Below, piece by piece: positions 33,544-44,927 of a DNA stretch of 64,000 nt (position 1 is its first letter; the number at the start of each line of letters is the position of its first letter). Below the pieces are notes generated by a model. The model was given only the letters and a program-made list of their open reading frames with translations. It had not been told where the DNA came from and searched no databases. The stretch comes from Whitmania pigra (Eukaryota; Annelida; Clitellata; Hirudinida; Haemopidae): the NCBI GenBank assembly GCA_021613335.1, contig JAJTWR010000419.1, positions 140,001 to 204,000 on the forward strand. The letters are read 5' to 3'. A program made the position numbers and the translations under genes.

Positions 33544-34971
33544 CATTTAAGCAAAACCGAATAAGGTTAGACGTGATTGTTTTGTTAAATTTTGAAATGT
33601 TTGGAAAAATAATGATGATCCGAAGTTTCTTTATAATTTTATTAATATTAAATACTATGTAAATAATATAATTATTTTTTAGACGAAAATCTGAAAAAGA
33701 CAAAATATCCGTCACGAAATATTGAGAACTTCATTGATTTTCAAATTTTGCAATATTTGCATTTTATTGAAATAATTAATATTATTAATTAATTGATAAC
33801 TTTTCAAGTTTCTTCTTGTGACACGTCTTTTAACAATAATTTAGTCAATAATTGACTTTGGCATTCAGTAGCAGTCATATTGCTTAATTTATTTTATTAG
33901 TTTAGCTAGTGTGGTCTTGTTAGTGATTTTCAATCTTTCATCGCTTCGCTTGAATGCATTTTTCTTTTAAATTTTTCCGAAAATGAATTAAACGGACACC
34001 AAGAAAAGTTTTATTGATCAATTAATTGTATTTATTTACATTTTTGAATAAATATAACATAAAGGTATTTGGTCAATCATTACAAAAAAAGAGATTACAA
34101 ATGAAAATTTAACAATTGAGTATCCAAGAAGGAGGTGTGAAAGAATATGGTTTTTCATCATATTTGAAATGAAGGATTGTGTTTGTAATTGTGCGGGTTT
34201 GTAAACATATTTAATATCATTATTTAATCTAAGAAAAATTGAATTCAATATATATTCTTTTAGTATCATTATTCAATCTAAGAACAAGTCTGAAAATTCA
34301 AAACTACAGTTAAAATCTCTGACATTTTTACATTATAACAACAGCGGAACCAAAATGGCTATGATGGATAGTTTTAAGGCATAGCTGGAAAAACTATGGC
34401 CAGATCCGACCCGCGCAATACAATGACTGCGTTAACTAGATGTTTCATGTTCTAAGATTTAGTCAGATGAATTTAACAACAAAATTGAGTAGTATTGCAT
34501 TATTCGTCTTATGTGTAATATTGGTAATGGATTTGAAGCAACTGATAATCTTCACAACCTAGTGCGCATATTTCCTGAAAATAACAAAAAAATATAAATA
34601 AAAGAAAAGAACTTCAAATATGGCAGTAGCTCAAATAAAAATGATCAACTTAAGCTGTCTTACAAAGGTGATAAAATAATGTTTGCATTTGTCATGACGC
34701 GTTACCATCAGCAAAATTGTCAAATAAATATAAATCCAAAAAAAAAATATATAGTTATATAATACTTTAAGCTACAGAAATTTTAATATTTAACTTTGAA
34801 TTTATTATATAATAATATATTGTCCTTGAATTCTCCAGCCACAATGTTTACGATACCGTGGCTTCAGCCAGCGAAAGGACAATTTATTACAATGTTTTTA
34901 AATATTGTTAAAATATTTATGAAATTATAAATTAATATTATCTGGACTTGAGTTTTTTTTCTTTTTTACAG
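33544..34971. other. Downstream unit of copy C and upstream DNA of relic X
   Basis: The repeated downstream block runs to about 34380. From about 34490 the sequence resembles the upstream region of type-2 copies F and H (tattggtaatg, ttgccatcagcaa-like, ctacagaaattttaat). At 34846-34884 a short stray piece of exon 2 (agccacaatgttt to agcgaaagga) is embedded. No intact gene. Confidence 0.5.
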
Positions 34972-35180
34972 TAAAGCAACTTGATTACATAATTCGTTGG
35001 AACCCAATAAATCTCAAAACAAGGACCAACATGGACGGATTCAGGGTTGAAAGGGCTGACAAATCCTGGTCCATCTATAACAACTCACGTGGCATTCACA
35101 TCATTGGATTGAACTCAATCACTTGCCAACCTTACAGCCAATGTTTTTGATACTGTGGCTTCAACTAGCGAAAGAATAAA
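34972..35180 (+). pseudogene. PAN-ILEI relic X, partial exon 2
   Basis: An acceptor (ttttttacag) precedes about 205 bases of exon 2, from KQLDYIIRWNP to TVASTSE. The usual Cys after LD/LN is Tyr, and a 2-base deletion in the SHNVFD region (cagccaatg versus cagccacaatg) shifts the frame. The sequence stops after agcgaaag and joins non-coding array DNA equivalent to 24471. No exon 1 or 3 nearby. Non-functional. Confidence 0.85.
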
Positions 35181-35215
35181 AATTATTAACATTAAATTTT
35201 TATTGTTAATATTGC

Positions 35216-36113
35216 CAGTGTTGTAAAAATTACCTCGTTTCGGTAATTAGGTAAAAGTAAAAGTAATACCTCAAAAAGCAACTTAAGTATAAATATATAG
35301 TGTATCTATTAAGAGTATTGTCTCAAAAATTTACTTAAATAAAAGTAAAAAGTTACACCATCTGAAAGTTATTTTAAGTATAAATTACAAGTAACTTTGA
35401 TGCCGTCATTATTGTGATCATACATAATTCCGTATTATTTAAAAGGAATTGTTTCTATTATTGTTAAGACAATTATTGGTATTAACTGCTAGTACTAACT
35501 GTCATTAAGTAATAACATTTAACGTCCGTTGCATATCTGACGTTAATAAAACATCTTTTAATAATATAAGATTTAATATATCGTAGTATGGATTAATTTG
35601 AAGCCAGTTTGAGTGTCGTTAGCAAAGATAAGAAGAACAAGGGCGAAAGGTGTATATAATATTATATATTAAAAAAGCTTCGGTATGACTAATCCACAAT
35701 TTCCGATTTAACGAAAACGACCGGCGATAACCACAATAACAAAAGAGCGATGATCGGAAAGAGGAAGGTTCTCGAACGAACCAAAGAATAACTATCTAGA
35801 ATTTAAATTTAAAAAAAAATAAATTAAACTAATTTAAAATGTTATTTATGTTACTTTGTAACGTCTTGCGCCAAAAAGATAATGAATTAAAAGTATGACC
35901 AAAAATAGTAATTTGTTACAAGTACAAGTACAAATTTTTTTTGTAATTGTTATAAGTAAAAATTACCAAAAATAGTAATTAATTACAGTAACGAATTACA
36001 TATAATTCGATATGTCATTACATGTAATTCGATATGTCATTACATGTAATTCGATATGTCATTACATGTAATTCGATATGTAATTACATGAAATTCGATA
36101 CTGCACAACACTG
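35216..36113. mobile_element. Non-autonomous hAT element, 898 bp, with 8-bp TSD
   Basis: Terminal sequences cagtgttgtaaaaattacc and gatactgcacaacactg are imperfect inverted repeats. An exact 8-bp duplication, aatattgc, flanks it (35208-35215 and 36114-36121). The unoccupied site is visible in the copy A unit near 24512. It is the same family as 39133-40485 but lacks the transposase part. Four tandem copies of a 22-base unit (core tgtaattcgatatg) lie at about 35997-36090. Confidence 0.92.
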
Positions 36114-36677
36114 AATATTGCTTTGTTTATCAAAATTATACCTTTCTATTAAGTAATGAGCAAAGGTTTCTGAGTAGGAATAATCCATAAAGAACATCTA
36201 AAAGGAATTTCGTCAACCATGGAGATCCAGTAAAAAGGATTTGGATATTCGTCCTGTTAACACGCCGAGCTGATGAAAATTTCTAAAATCAGCTTTGCAA
36301 GCGTTTCAATGCAATCGGTAAGGTTCTACGTAAAGGCAAGACGTAATATACAAAAATATTTAAAATAATAAAATACTGGAACCCACTGACCTCGGCAAGA
36401 GTTGAACTTAGTTCAAAACGATCACGAAATAGTTGTGCACCTGATATTCTACCTGAAAGACCATTTGTCAAGGCAGTTGAATGGCTCGACATACTGAAGA
36501 GACAAACGCTTGTCTTATTGTTTGTATCTTTTTGAATGGGACAAATGAATCTTTTTAAATGCGGGGATTTGTTCTGCTTAATAGTAATAGTAGTAGTATA
36601 ATATTTTTTTATCATATTTTATAGATTAAGTAATGCGATATTATTACAATTGCTGCAGCAAGTATTTGTTATTATAT

Positions 36678-36849
36678 TGCTAGATCAGAGGGTAGCATGC
36701 CTGCGAACGACGGTAAAAGCAGCAGTCGTTACGTGTCGTGTTCGCGACCCAGCTTGCACCGCCACAAAGCGCCCTTTGGATGCGGCGCTATACAAATGGT
36801 TGAGCGGCGCCCCTGACGCTTACACTTATGGCGCTATATAAATAAATAT
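36678..36849 (+). mobile_element. tRNA-derived SINE, full 3' tail
   Basis: The A-box-like region tagatcagagggtagcatgc and B-box-like gtgttcgcgaccc are followed by a body and a terminal tatggcgctatataaataaa. The last motif is typical of marine-invertebrate tRNA SINE tails. Shared insertion with 30776, so it predates the unit duplication. Confidence 0.8.
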
Positions 36850-38372
36850 ATACCTATTCCTATACAAAAGATAAATAAGCTTTAGACTAACTTAATAAAC
36901 TGTAGTGTATTGCTTTATGTCCTGATAAAAGATGGAATGTTATGGTAATGGAAAGTGTCTTATAATGTCTTATTGACCTGGGATTTATTAAAAATGAATT
37001 CCATATTTTTTATTTAAGTGACATTGAGAAAAGCCACAATTAACATCTTTATTGTTATCGGAGATCAGCATATGTAATTTGTCTATTTCAATTACACTTA
37101 ACGACTTGTTTAAATTACCCGGAAGTAAACTAGAAAGCTTTTGAGTAAGTTTATTAAAGAAGTTTATTAGAATTCAATTATTAGAACTGAACAATCTAGA
37201 TGAGGATTCGAGTATTTCAAACTTCAGGTTGTGTTGGATTCTTAGATGGTTTGTTAGGACTGCTTGTGCTTCTGTTTTGAGTCTCTAATGTAATAACGAC
37301 TTCGTAGAAAAACATACCAAATAAAACTACAGAAATAATTAAATCTAAATTTAATTTTTGTAATAAAAACTAAATAGTTTATTGCTTGGATATAACAGTA
37401 TAAAAATATGAATTAATGATAATAACCATAAATTGCCATTTTATTTCACACTGACACTGTTATTACACATATAGCACATGCTCATAACATTTTAAAATAC
37501 AATTAAAAATTTCTAATTTGGTAATAAGATTAATATAACTAAATAATGTAAATAACAAATATTAATAACTATTCATAATTATTTCAACAAAAGCTTAATC
37601 TATCATAATAAATATGAAAAAGAAAAAAAACTTAATTTACATACAATTTACTTAATTTACATACTAATTTACTTAACAGAGTACAATTATAATTAACAAG
37701 AAGTATGTAACTGTTTGCAATTTTCGATAATGTTCTGAAACTGTGGAACCAGTTCACCGCTTGAGATTCACATGATTGCATTCAAACTGGAGTCAGTCAT
37801 CCTCGGTTAGACTGTTCCATTATATAGCCAACTCTAATCTGAACACATTTTTGCTTATCAGGTTGTGGATCACCACCCAGGTGAATCCAGTCATGCAGAC
37901 AGGTGCTCAAGCTTCCAGCGTGCATAGAACTCATCCGGGAGAATTAACCAATCTGATGCAATCCTCTTCAGAGTTTTCACAATCATTTCAAAAGTTTAAA
38001 TTTAATTTGAGTGCGCATGATTAGTTAGTCCATAAATGTAAGTGTTAGAGCGCAAAATTTTATTTAGCATTTTTATCTTTGATTTTAATCAATTAGTGGG
38101 CGAACGGAAGGCGGAGCTTATTTTGACATGTCATTAATATTTACAACGTCATCTTTTGCTGTTTTAGTTTTTATTTCCTCAATGGACCTCTCTTGAGCAA
38201 TTAAAAAAAAATAGTTCACTGGCATGATAAATGGGGATAGTTAACTGTCTAAAGAACTGAGCTTTATACTGTCACGAAGTGACAAAATAGTTCAAAAATA
38301 GTAAAAAAAAAATTGCTCATTGACATGATAAATGGGGATAGTTAAAGAACTCAGCTCAATACTGTCACAAAG

Positions 38373-38385
38373 TGACAAAATAATT
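38373..38385. promoter_or_regulatory. Conserved palindrome upstream of copy D
   Basis: gtcacaaagtgac, a GTCA-N5-TGAC palindrome 162 bases before the copy D start codon. A second one (gtcacgaagtgac) lies 100 bases further upstream near 38273, because a short block is duplicated. Confidence 0.35.
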
Positions 38386-38546
38386 TGAGCATACGTTTTT
38401 CGACAACAGACAACATAGTTAGAATTTCTATCGTAAAAAACCCATAAAAATTGCGTTTCAATCGCATTCGTAGCACATTCAGAAGTATTAGAAATTGAAA
38501 AATTTTACAAGTTCAATTTGAGTCAGTAAACACATCCTAAGTAAAA

Positions 38547-41500
38547 ATGACAGCAAATTTTTTAGGATTTTTAAGTGCAGCAATTTTTTTGGCATTCCTC
38601 CAAACAAACAAAGCTGCTTTCTTTCAGAGAGCAAAAGTGTTTGAAAGAAATTCATGCATTTTTACAATAAGACCAAAACCACCAATAAGGACATGGCCTT
38701 TCGCGGACAATTTGACATCAGCCCCAATCACCAAGGAATTGAAGGAATGCAGCTTCTTTTGCCAGCAAGATCCAAGTTGTCTGGCTTATCAAGTCGTGAG
38801 AGTGCCAGATGGACGAGGATCCTGTCACATATATCAACAAATTTTAAACATGGTGGACGCTGGAGCCAATGTATGCAAGTCTTTCGTGAAAAGAGGTTAT
38901 AAATTGATTAATTGAATTTCATAACAGATAATGCAGTTGTATTTCCATTATATTTTAAATTTAAATAAATATTGCAAGTTGAATTAGTTTGATGCTTAAA
39001 CATTAAAAGTTGAATCAAAATTACTGTCTAATGTAATAATTTTTATCAACATCAACTTATTGATTGCAATTTATAGTCTTAAAGTTTCTTGTATTAAAGT
39101 TCTTTCCCCTTTTCAGAAAAGCCACTTAATTGCAGTGTTGTAAAAGTTACCTCGTTTCGGTAACTAGTTACAAGTACAAGTAATAGCTCAAAAAGCTACT
39201 TAAGTATGAGTAAGAGTATTGTCTCAAAAACGTACTCAATTACAAGTAAAACGTTACAGCATCCAAAAGTTACTTTTAAGTAAAAATTACAAGTAACTTT
39301 GATACTGCCATGTGATCATACACCATTCCGTATTTAAAAGGAATTGTCTCTGTTATTGTTATAACAATTGTCTGTATTAACTGCTAGCACTAACAGTAAT
39401 AAAATTTGAACTAATGCATAAAAACACCAAGTTTTTATTATATATTACAAGTTTTTGTTTATTTTTAACATGACTAAATTCTCCAATAGTTTGTCACTCA
39501 TTCTTGTCCTTCGGCTGTTCATTGTCATACCCGCACAGCTGAATAAACGTTCAACAGCGGCACTAGATGGCAGAGGAGTGTTCAATTGGATATATAATTT
39601 CTTCAGAGTCTCGCTTCCAATAATAACCTTCATGTCATCTGATCGGTCTTGGAGGTACTGCATCAGAATATCAGTTTGAGACACAGTTGACCTTGTACAA
39701 TTGAAGAAACTGTCTTCACCACTGATGTCAGCATCAAATGAATGAGATGCTTTCAGCTCATCCACCACTGCTGCATTAGATGCAGCCACCAGATTTTCCA
39801 AGTGCTGAAATTGATTAATTTGATTTAGAAGATGTATGACATTAACTTGCCTCTTTTAAGCTGCATAATATGTAAGATATAACAAACCTGAATTCCACTG
39901 TCGATCAATGAGCTATTGTCTGTCCAATATATTTTGAACTTTGGATGGATGATGGCGGCAGCTGTGATATCCATGTCGTTATATAAGTTCTGGGAATCTA
40001 CGGCCACGGATTATCTTCAACGTTGTTCTTATCCTCGCTAACGACATTCAAACTGGCTTCAAGGGAATCCATACTACGATATATTAAATTTTATATTAAT
40101 ATATATATATATATTATTGTATACTAAAAAAACATCGCAAAAAACTATGACTAACCCACAATCTTCGATTTAACAAAAACGACCGGCGACAATAACAAAA
40201 AGAACGAATGATCGGAAAGAGGAAGGTTTTCGAACGAACCAAAGAATAACAGCATAGAATTTTAATAAAATTTTAAATTAGTTTATTTTATTTTAAAATT
40301 TTATTTATGTTACTTTGTAACGTTTTGTGCAAAAAAGGTAACTAATTACAAGTATGACCGAAAATAGTAATTTGTTACAAGTAAGAGTAAAAAATTTTTT
40401 TTGTAACTGTTACAAGTAAAAAGTACCAAAAATTGTAATTAATTACAGTATCGAATTACATGTAATTCGATACTGCACAACACTGCTTAATTGCGTGATT
40501 CATTGGAACCCCATAAATTTCAAAACAAAGACCAACATGGAAGGATTCAGAGTTGAAAAGGCGGACAAATCCTGGTCCATCTACACAACTCACGTGGCAT
40601 TCACATCATTGGATTGAACCCAACCACTTGCCAACCTTACAGCCACAATGTTTTCGATACTCTGGCTTCAGCTAGCGAAAGGAACAGATTCACCGTCTCA
40701 AGTGGCTCCCAAGTTTCAAAGGGATCTTTTTTGATCGGATATTCAGTTGGAGATTTCTTTGACCTTTCTCTGCAGGTCTACCTTGAGAAAACCTACAAAG
40801 TGATATATTCAGCTTTTTACAAGTATTCTCTGGCATTCATTTGCGTTAAAGGCACTCCAGTTTATTGTAAGTCACAGGAGTCTTGGGTTCCAGCTGGTTT
40901 CACCACATTCGTTATGGGTAATAATTGTTTAATGCTATCAAGAATATAAAGTATGTACTTATACATATTAAGTATGAAATTATACATTAACTTTTCAAGT
41001 AAACGTTAACTCACAAGTATTAGGTAAGGTCTATGCCGTGAAATTTAATGCTGTTGTTTTGTTAGGGCTGCACAAGTTAGGGTTTAATTTATCAATTAAT
41101 CATTGAAACTCTTAAGCAATATTTTACAATGTTCATTTTTCATTTAAATGCATTTAAAAAAATTGTAAATGAAATTTGAAACTCTAAATCAGTACTCTTG
41201 CTGCTTCCGTGGCCTCTGACATTTTTATCATAGCCTTAGCTATTTCATGGCTCGATAAATCGATTTGGTCTAGGAACGTGTGGGCCAACTTTACAACCAA
41301 ACCTCTTCCTCCAATTTAAAACAGAGTTAATGTTACGTGTAATTCGCTCTCTTCTAGATCTTTAGCTAGATTAGAGTATTTCACTATTTTAGTAAATACA
41401 GATTTGGGTGCTACTCAGATATATACGCTAAAAATATTTTTAACATATTAAATTGCACTCATAAGTTGTTTTTTATGATATATGTTAATAATGTATTAAT

Positions 41501-41773
41501 TTTTATTTAGATTAATTAGTATTAATTGGTCAATGAGATCATTCTTAACTGGCTTTAATTAATCGCCTAACAAAATCTATTAATCGAACAATAAAATGTA
41601 TTCAGTATAATCCTTAATTTTTTTAATTAATTGTAAAATGTGATAATTAACATAAATCTCCAATTGTGTATCTTATAGATAAATGGATTAATGTTTCAGC
41701 TGAGGTTAAGGACAGTCCATTTGTGGTTCTTAGTCCTGATGATGGAATGTTTATGGAATCATACAGTTTCTAG
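38547..41773 (+). pseudogene. PAN-ILEI copy D, broken by a hAT insertion and a frameshift
   Basis: Exon 1 (38547-38895) is intact, with signal peptide and PAN Cys pattern (ECSFFCQQDPSC). Exon 2 starts at 39117 but is interrupted after 16 bases by the hAT element 39133-40485, then resumes at 40494 and ends at 40917. The joined parts are 440 bases rather than 441. One base is missing at about 40583 (ctacacaac versus ctacaacaac), shifting the frame. The exon-3 equivalent is 41700-41773, ending in a tail ESYSF-stop. All other exon features are as in copy C, so the gene was functional until recently. A truncated PAN-only product could still be transcribed. AATAAA near 41836. Confidence 0.93.
39133..40485 (-). 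mobile_element. hAT transposon inside exon 2 of copy D, exact 8-bp TSD
   Basis: 1353 bp bounded by cagtgttgtaaaagttac and gatactgcacaacactg, with an exact duplication cttaattg at 39125-39132 and 40486-40493. The minus-strand frame 39445-39801 encodes the C-terminal dimerisation region of a hAT transposase (LNTPLPSSAAVERLFSCAG, NSRRTRMSD, ENLVMLKIN). The N-terminal catalytic part is missing, so it is a deletion derivative moved in trans. Paralogous exon 2 copies give the exact empty site. Confidence 0.95.
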
Positions 41774-44700
41774 CATTTAAGCAAAACCAAATAAGGTTAG
41801 ATGTAATTGCTTTGTTAAATTTTGAAATGTATGGAAAAATAAAGATGATCAAATTTACTTTATATATTTATTAATATTAATTACGATATAAATCAAAAGT
41901 ATTGAAAGTGTTTAATTTTGTTTTACTTTTTAGACGAAAATCTGAAAATGGCACAAAATATGTCATGAAATATTGAGAACTTCATTGATTTTTCAGATTT
42001 TGCAATATTTGCATTTTATTGAGATAATAATTATAATTAATCGATTGATTACTTTTCAAGTTTCTTCTTGCGACACGTATTTTAACAATAATTTAGTCAA
42101 TCATTGACTTTGGCATTCAGTATCAGTCATATTGCTTAATTTATTTTAATAGTTTAGCTAGTGTGGTCTTGTTAGTGATTTTCAATCTTTCATCGCTTCG
42201 CTTGAATTCATTTTTCCTTTAAATTTTCTCGAAAATGTTTGAATAAATATGACATAAAGGTATTTGGCCAATCAAAAACGAGATTACCAATGAAAATTTA
42301 ACAATTGAATATCCAAGAAGGAGAAGATGTGAAAGAATACGGGTTTTAATCATAATTGAAATGAAGGATTGCGTTTGTAATTATGCGGGTTTGTAAACGT
42401 ATTTAATATCATTATTTAATCTAAAAAAAAATTTAATTTAATACATATTTATTTAGTATCATTATTCAATCTAAGAATAAAGCTGAAAATTCAAAATTAA
42501 GTTAAAATATTCTGATTAATTTTAAATTACAACAACAGCGGTACCAAAATGGCTATGATGGATAGTTTTAACGCATAGCTGGAAAAACTATGACCAGATC
42601 TGACCCGCACAAGCGTTTTGTAAGGCCCCCAAAAAGTTCTAAAATGTCAAACATTTTTCAGATAAAAATGTAAGCTACAATTAATTTAAAAATATTTGCA
42701 ATATGTTATAATAATTTACTACAATTAATTATAATTACTTTTTAAATCTCCAACCTTGGCGTGACGTACATTGTATCATTGATTTTCAGTAGCATTCGTA
42801 TCAAGACTTGTGGCTTTCTGCATTTAATTTTTTTCCAAAATGATGCATGCAGATATCAAAAGACGTTTTATATATTTAATTAATTGTATTTAATTATTAT
42901 TAATGAAAATTGTCAATATTGAATATTTATTGTTGCTATTGCTTTGTTCATCAAAGTAGTTTACCTAATAGTAGTGAGCAAAACGTTTCTCAGCAGGAAT
43001 CATCCACAAAAAACATCTAAAAGGAATTTCGTCAATCATGGAGATCCCGCAAAAGGATCTGGATACTCTTTCTGGTTGGCACAGTGGTTCACTCCAAGCT
43101 GGAGGAAATTTGAAAAATCATCATTGCGAAGCGCTTCAATGCAATCGGTTAGGTTCTACGAAATGGCAAGACATAATAAACAAAAATATTTAAATTAAGA
43201 AAATATACGTCTATTTGAACCCACTGACCTCGGCTAGAGTTGAACTCAGTTTAAAACGATTACGAAATAGTTGTGCACCTGATGTTATACCTGAAAGACC
43301 ATTTGTCAAGGCAGTTGAATGGCTCGACATACTGAAGAGACAAACGCTTGTCTTATTGTTTCTTACTTTTTTATTTTTTTCTTTTCCTTTTTGAGACATA
43401 ATTACATGTAAATGTTCTGTCACTGCTTAATAGTAATAGAAATAGTATAATTATTTTTTATGATATAATATATATTATGTAATGTAGTATTACTATAATT
43501 ACTTCAACAAATATTTGTTATTATATATAATTTATATTATTTATATAATTTATATTATTTATATAATTTATATTATTTATATAATTTATTATTTATAATT
43601 TATAATATTTATAATTTAAAAAAGCTTTAAGGAACGCAACAATTTATTACAATGTTTGTAAATATCGTAAATATATTTATGGAATTATAAAGTAATATTG
43701 CTAGTTTAAGATCGAATTACTAAATCGAGACATGGGAAATGGGAAGTTTAACTACCGAACTTTTATTAATTAAATTTGTATTTTTAAATCGACCTGTTTT
43801 TAGACTTGTTTATTTTCATACAAGAAAATGCTTGCTGACAGATGTATGGGCACCCAAATAGTGACAAAATTTTGGCAGCAAAGTAATTTAGATGTGGAAA
43901 TGCTGCATCTAACAGAAATCAGTAAAACTCCAGCAAAAGAACTGACTTGAACTTTTCCTTCATGTCATATTATGTCAGGCAGTTCCAACTACATGTCCTC
44001 CGTGGCTGATTCAGCTACTGCATTAAATGGCAAGCAGGATATTGAAGAGTGGTTTCAAGTTCTTGGGATATCCTTTCAAATTGCACAACCAAGGCACCTA
44101 TCTGAGCCTTGTATAATATTTTGTAAGACATTTCAAAATGTGAACAAAAGCCACGTCCGATGTTTTGAATAGAAATGTTAACGATTAATGGATAATCTAA
44201 TTCTGGAGCCCTAAAAACCAATTTAATATCCAAAGATTTGAATCAAATATCTAGGAATAAAATTTCAAACATATAGCGAAACTTTCAATCGGACAAAATT
44301 AACAACGTTAATCCCAACATGCACGGACTGCCTAATATACCCTGGATTGGCATAGTTTGCTCACTCCTGGTGTAAACCAACCCAATGTTTTCCAAAACTG
44401 GTTATCTAGAATGTTGCAGTTAATTGAAACTAAATTATTAAACATTCATAAAATAGACACAATGTCATAATAACCTGGCGACAAAATAGCCCTGTCAAAA
44501 AACTCCGTCTTAATAGCCATGCGACAAAATAGCAACGCCAAAACAGCCCCATCAAAACATAAAACTCATCAAAACAGCTCAAGTCATTAATATTAAGAAA
44601 AAGGCTTTAGCTTTTGTTACTTCAATGGACCTCTTTTGAGCAATTAAAAAAAATAATGAAATGACATGGTAAATGAGAATAGTTAAAGAATTCAGCTAAT

Positions 44701-44927
44701 GTCTACTGTCATGAAATGACACAAAACTTTGAGCAACGTTTTCGAACAGCATCGTTATAATTTATATCGTAAAAGTCAGATAAAAATCGCGTTACAATCG
44801 CATTTCAGAAACATGATTTAGAATTCTAGTAGTTCTTACTTATTAAATAAACTTTAACATTGTTTGTAGAACTCAAAGCTCTAAAATTGAATTTCCTCTA
44901 ATTTGAGTCTCTAAAGACACCATAAAA
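41774..44927. other. Intergenic unit between copies D and E
   Basis: The repeated downstream block (to about 42640) and repeated block 42690-43440 are followed by an AT minisatellite of about 17-base units at 43515-43615 and unique AT-rich DNA. A 66-codon plus frame at 43972-44172 is not recognisable. The palindrome upstream of copy E is gtcatgaaatgac at 44708. No gene called. Confidence 0.5.
43515..43615. repeat. AT minisatellite
   Basis: Tandem tatataatttatattattt units, about five copies with decay. Confidence 0.8.

Larger units (their letters stand above)
36114..38546. other. Intergenic unit before copy D
   Basis: Repeated block (36120-36660), a SINE (36678-36849), unique AT-rich DNA (36900-37860), then the type-1 upstream block (37860-38546). 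Minus frames such as 36289-36615 occur in every copy of the block but shift frame and length, so they are not called. Confidence 0.5.

Noticed and set aside
35997..36090. CRISPR-like regular repeats
   Set aside because: Direct tandem units without spacers, located within a hAT element of an animal genome; a minisatellite, not CRISPR.
36289..36615. Small minus-strand protein with SSHSTALTNGLSG motif, recurring at 30464, 36289 and 43211
   Set aside because: Lies in a duplicated non-coding block; length and reading frame differ between copies and there is no recognisable domain or splice structure. Conservation is explained by duplication.
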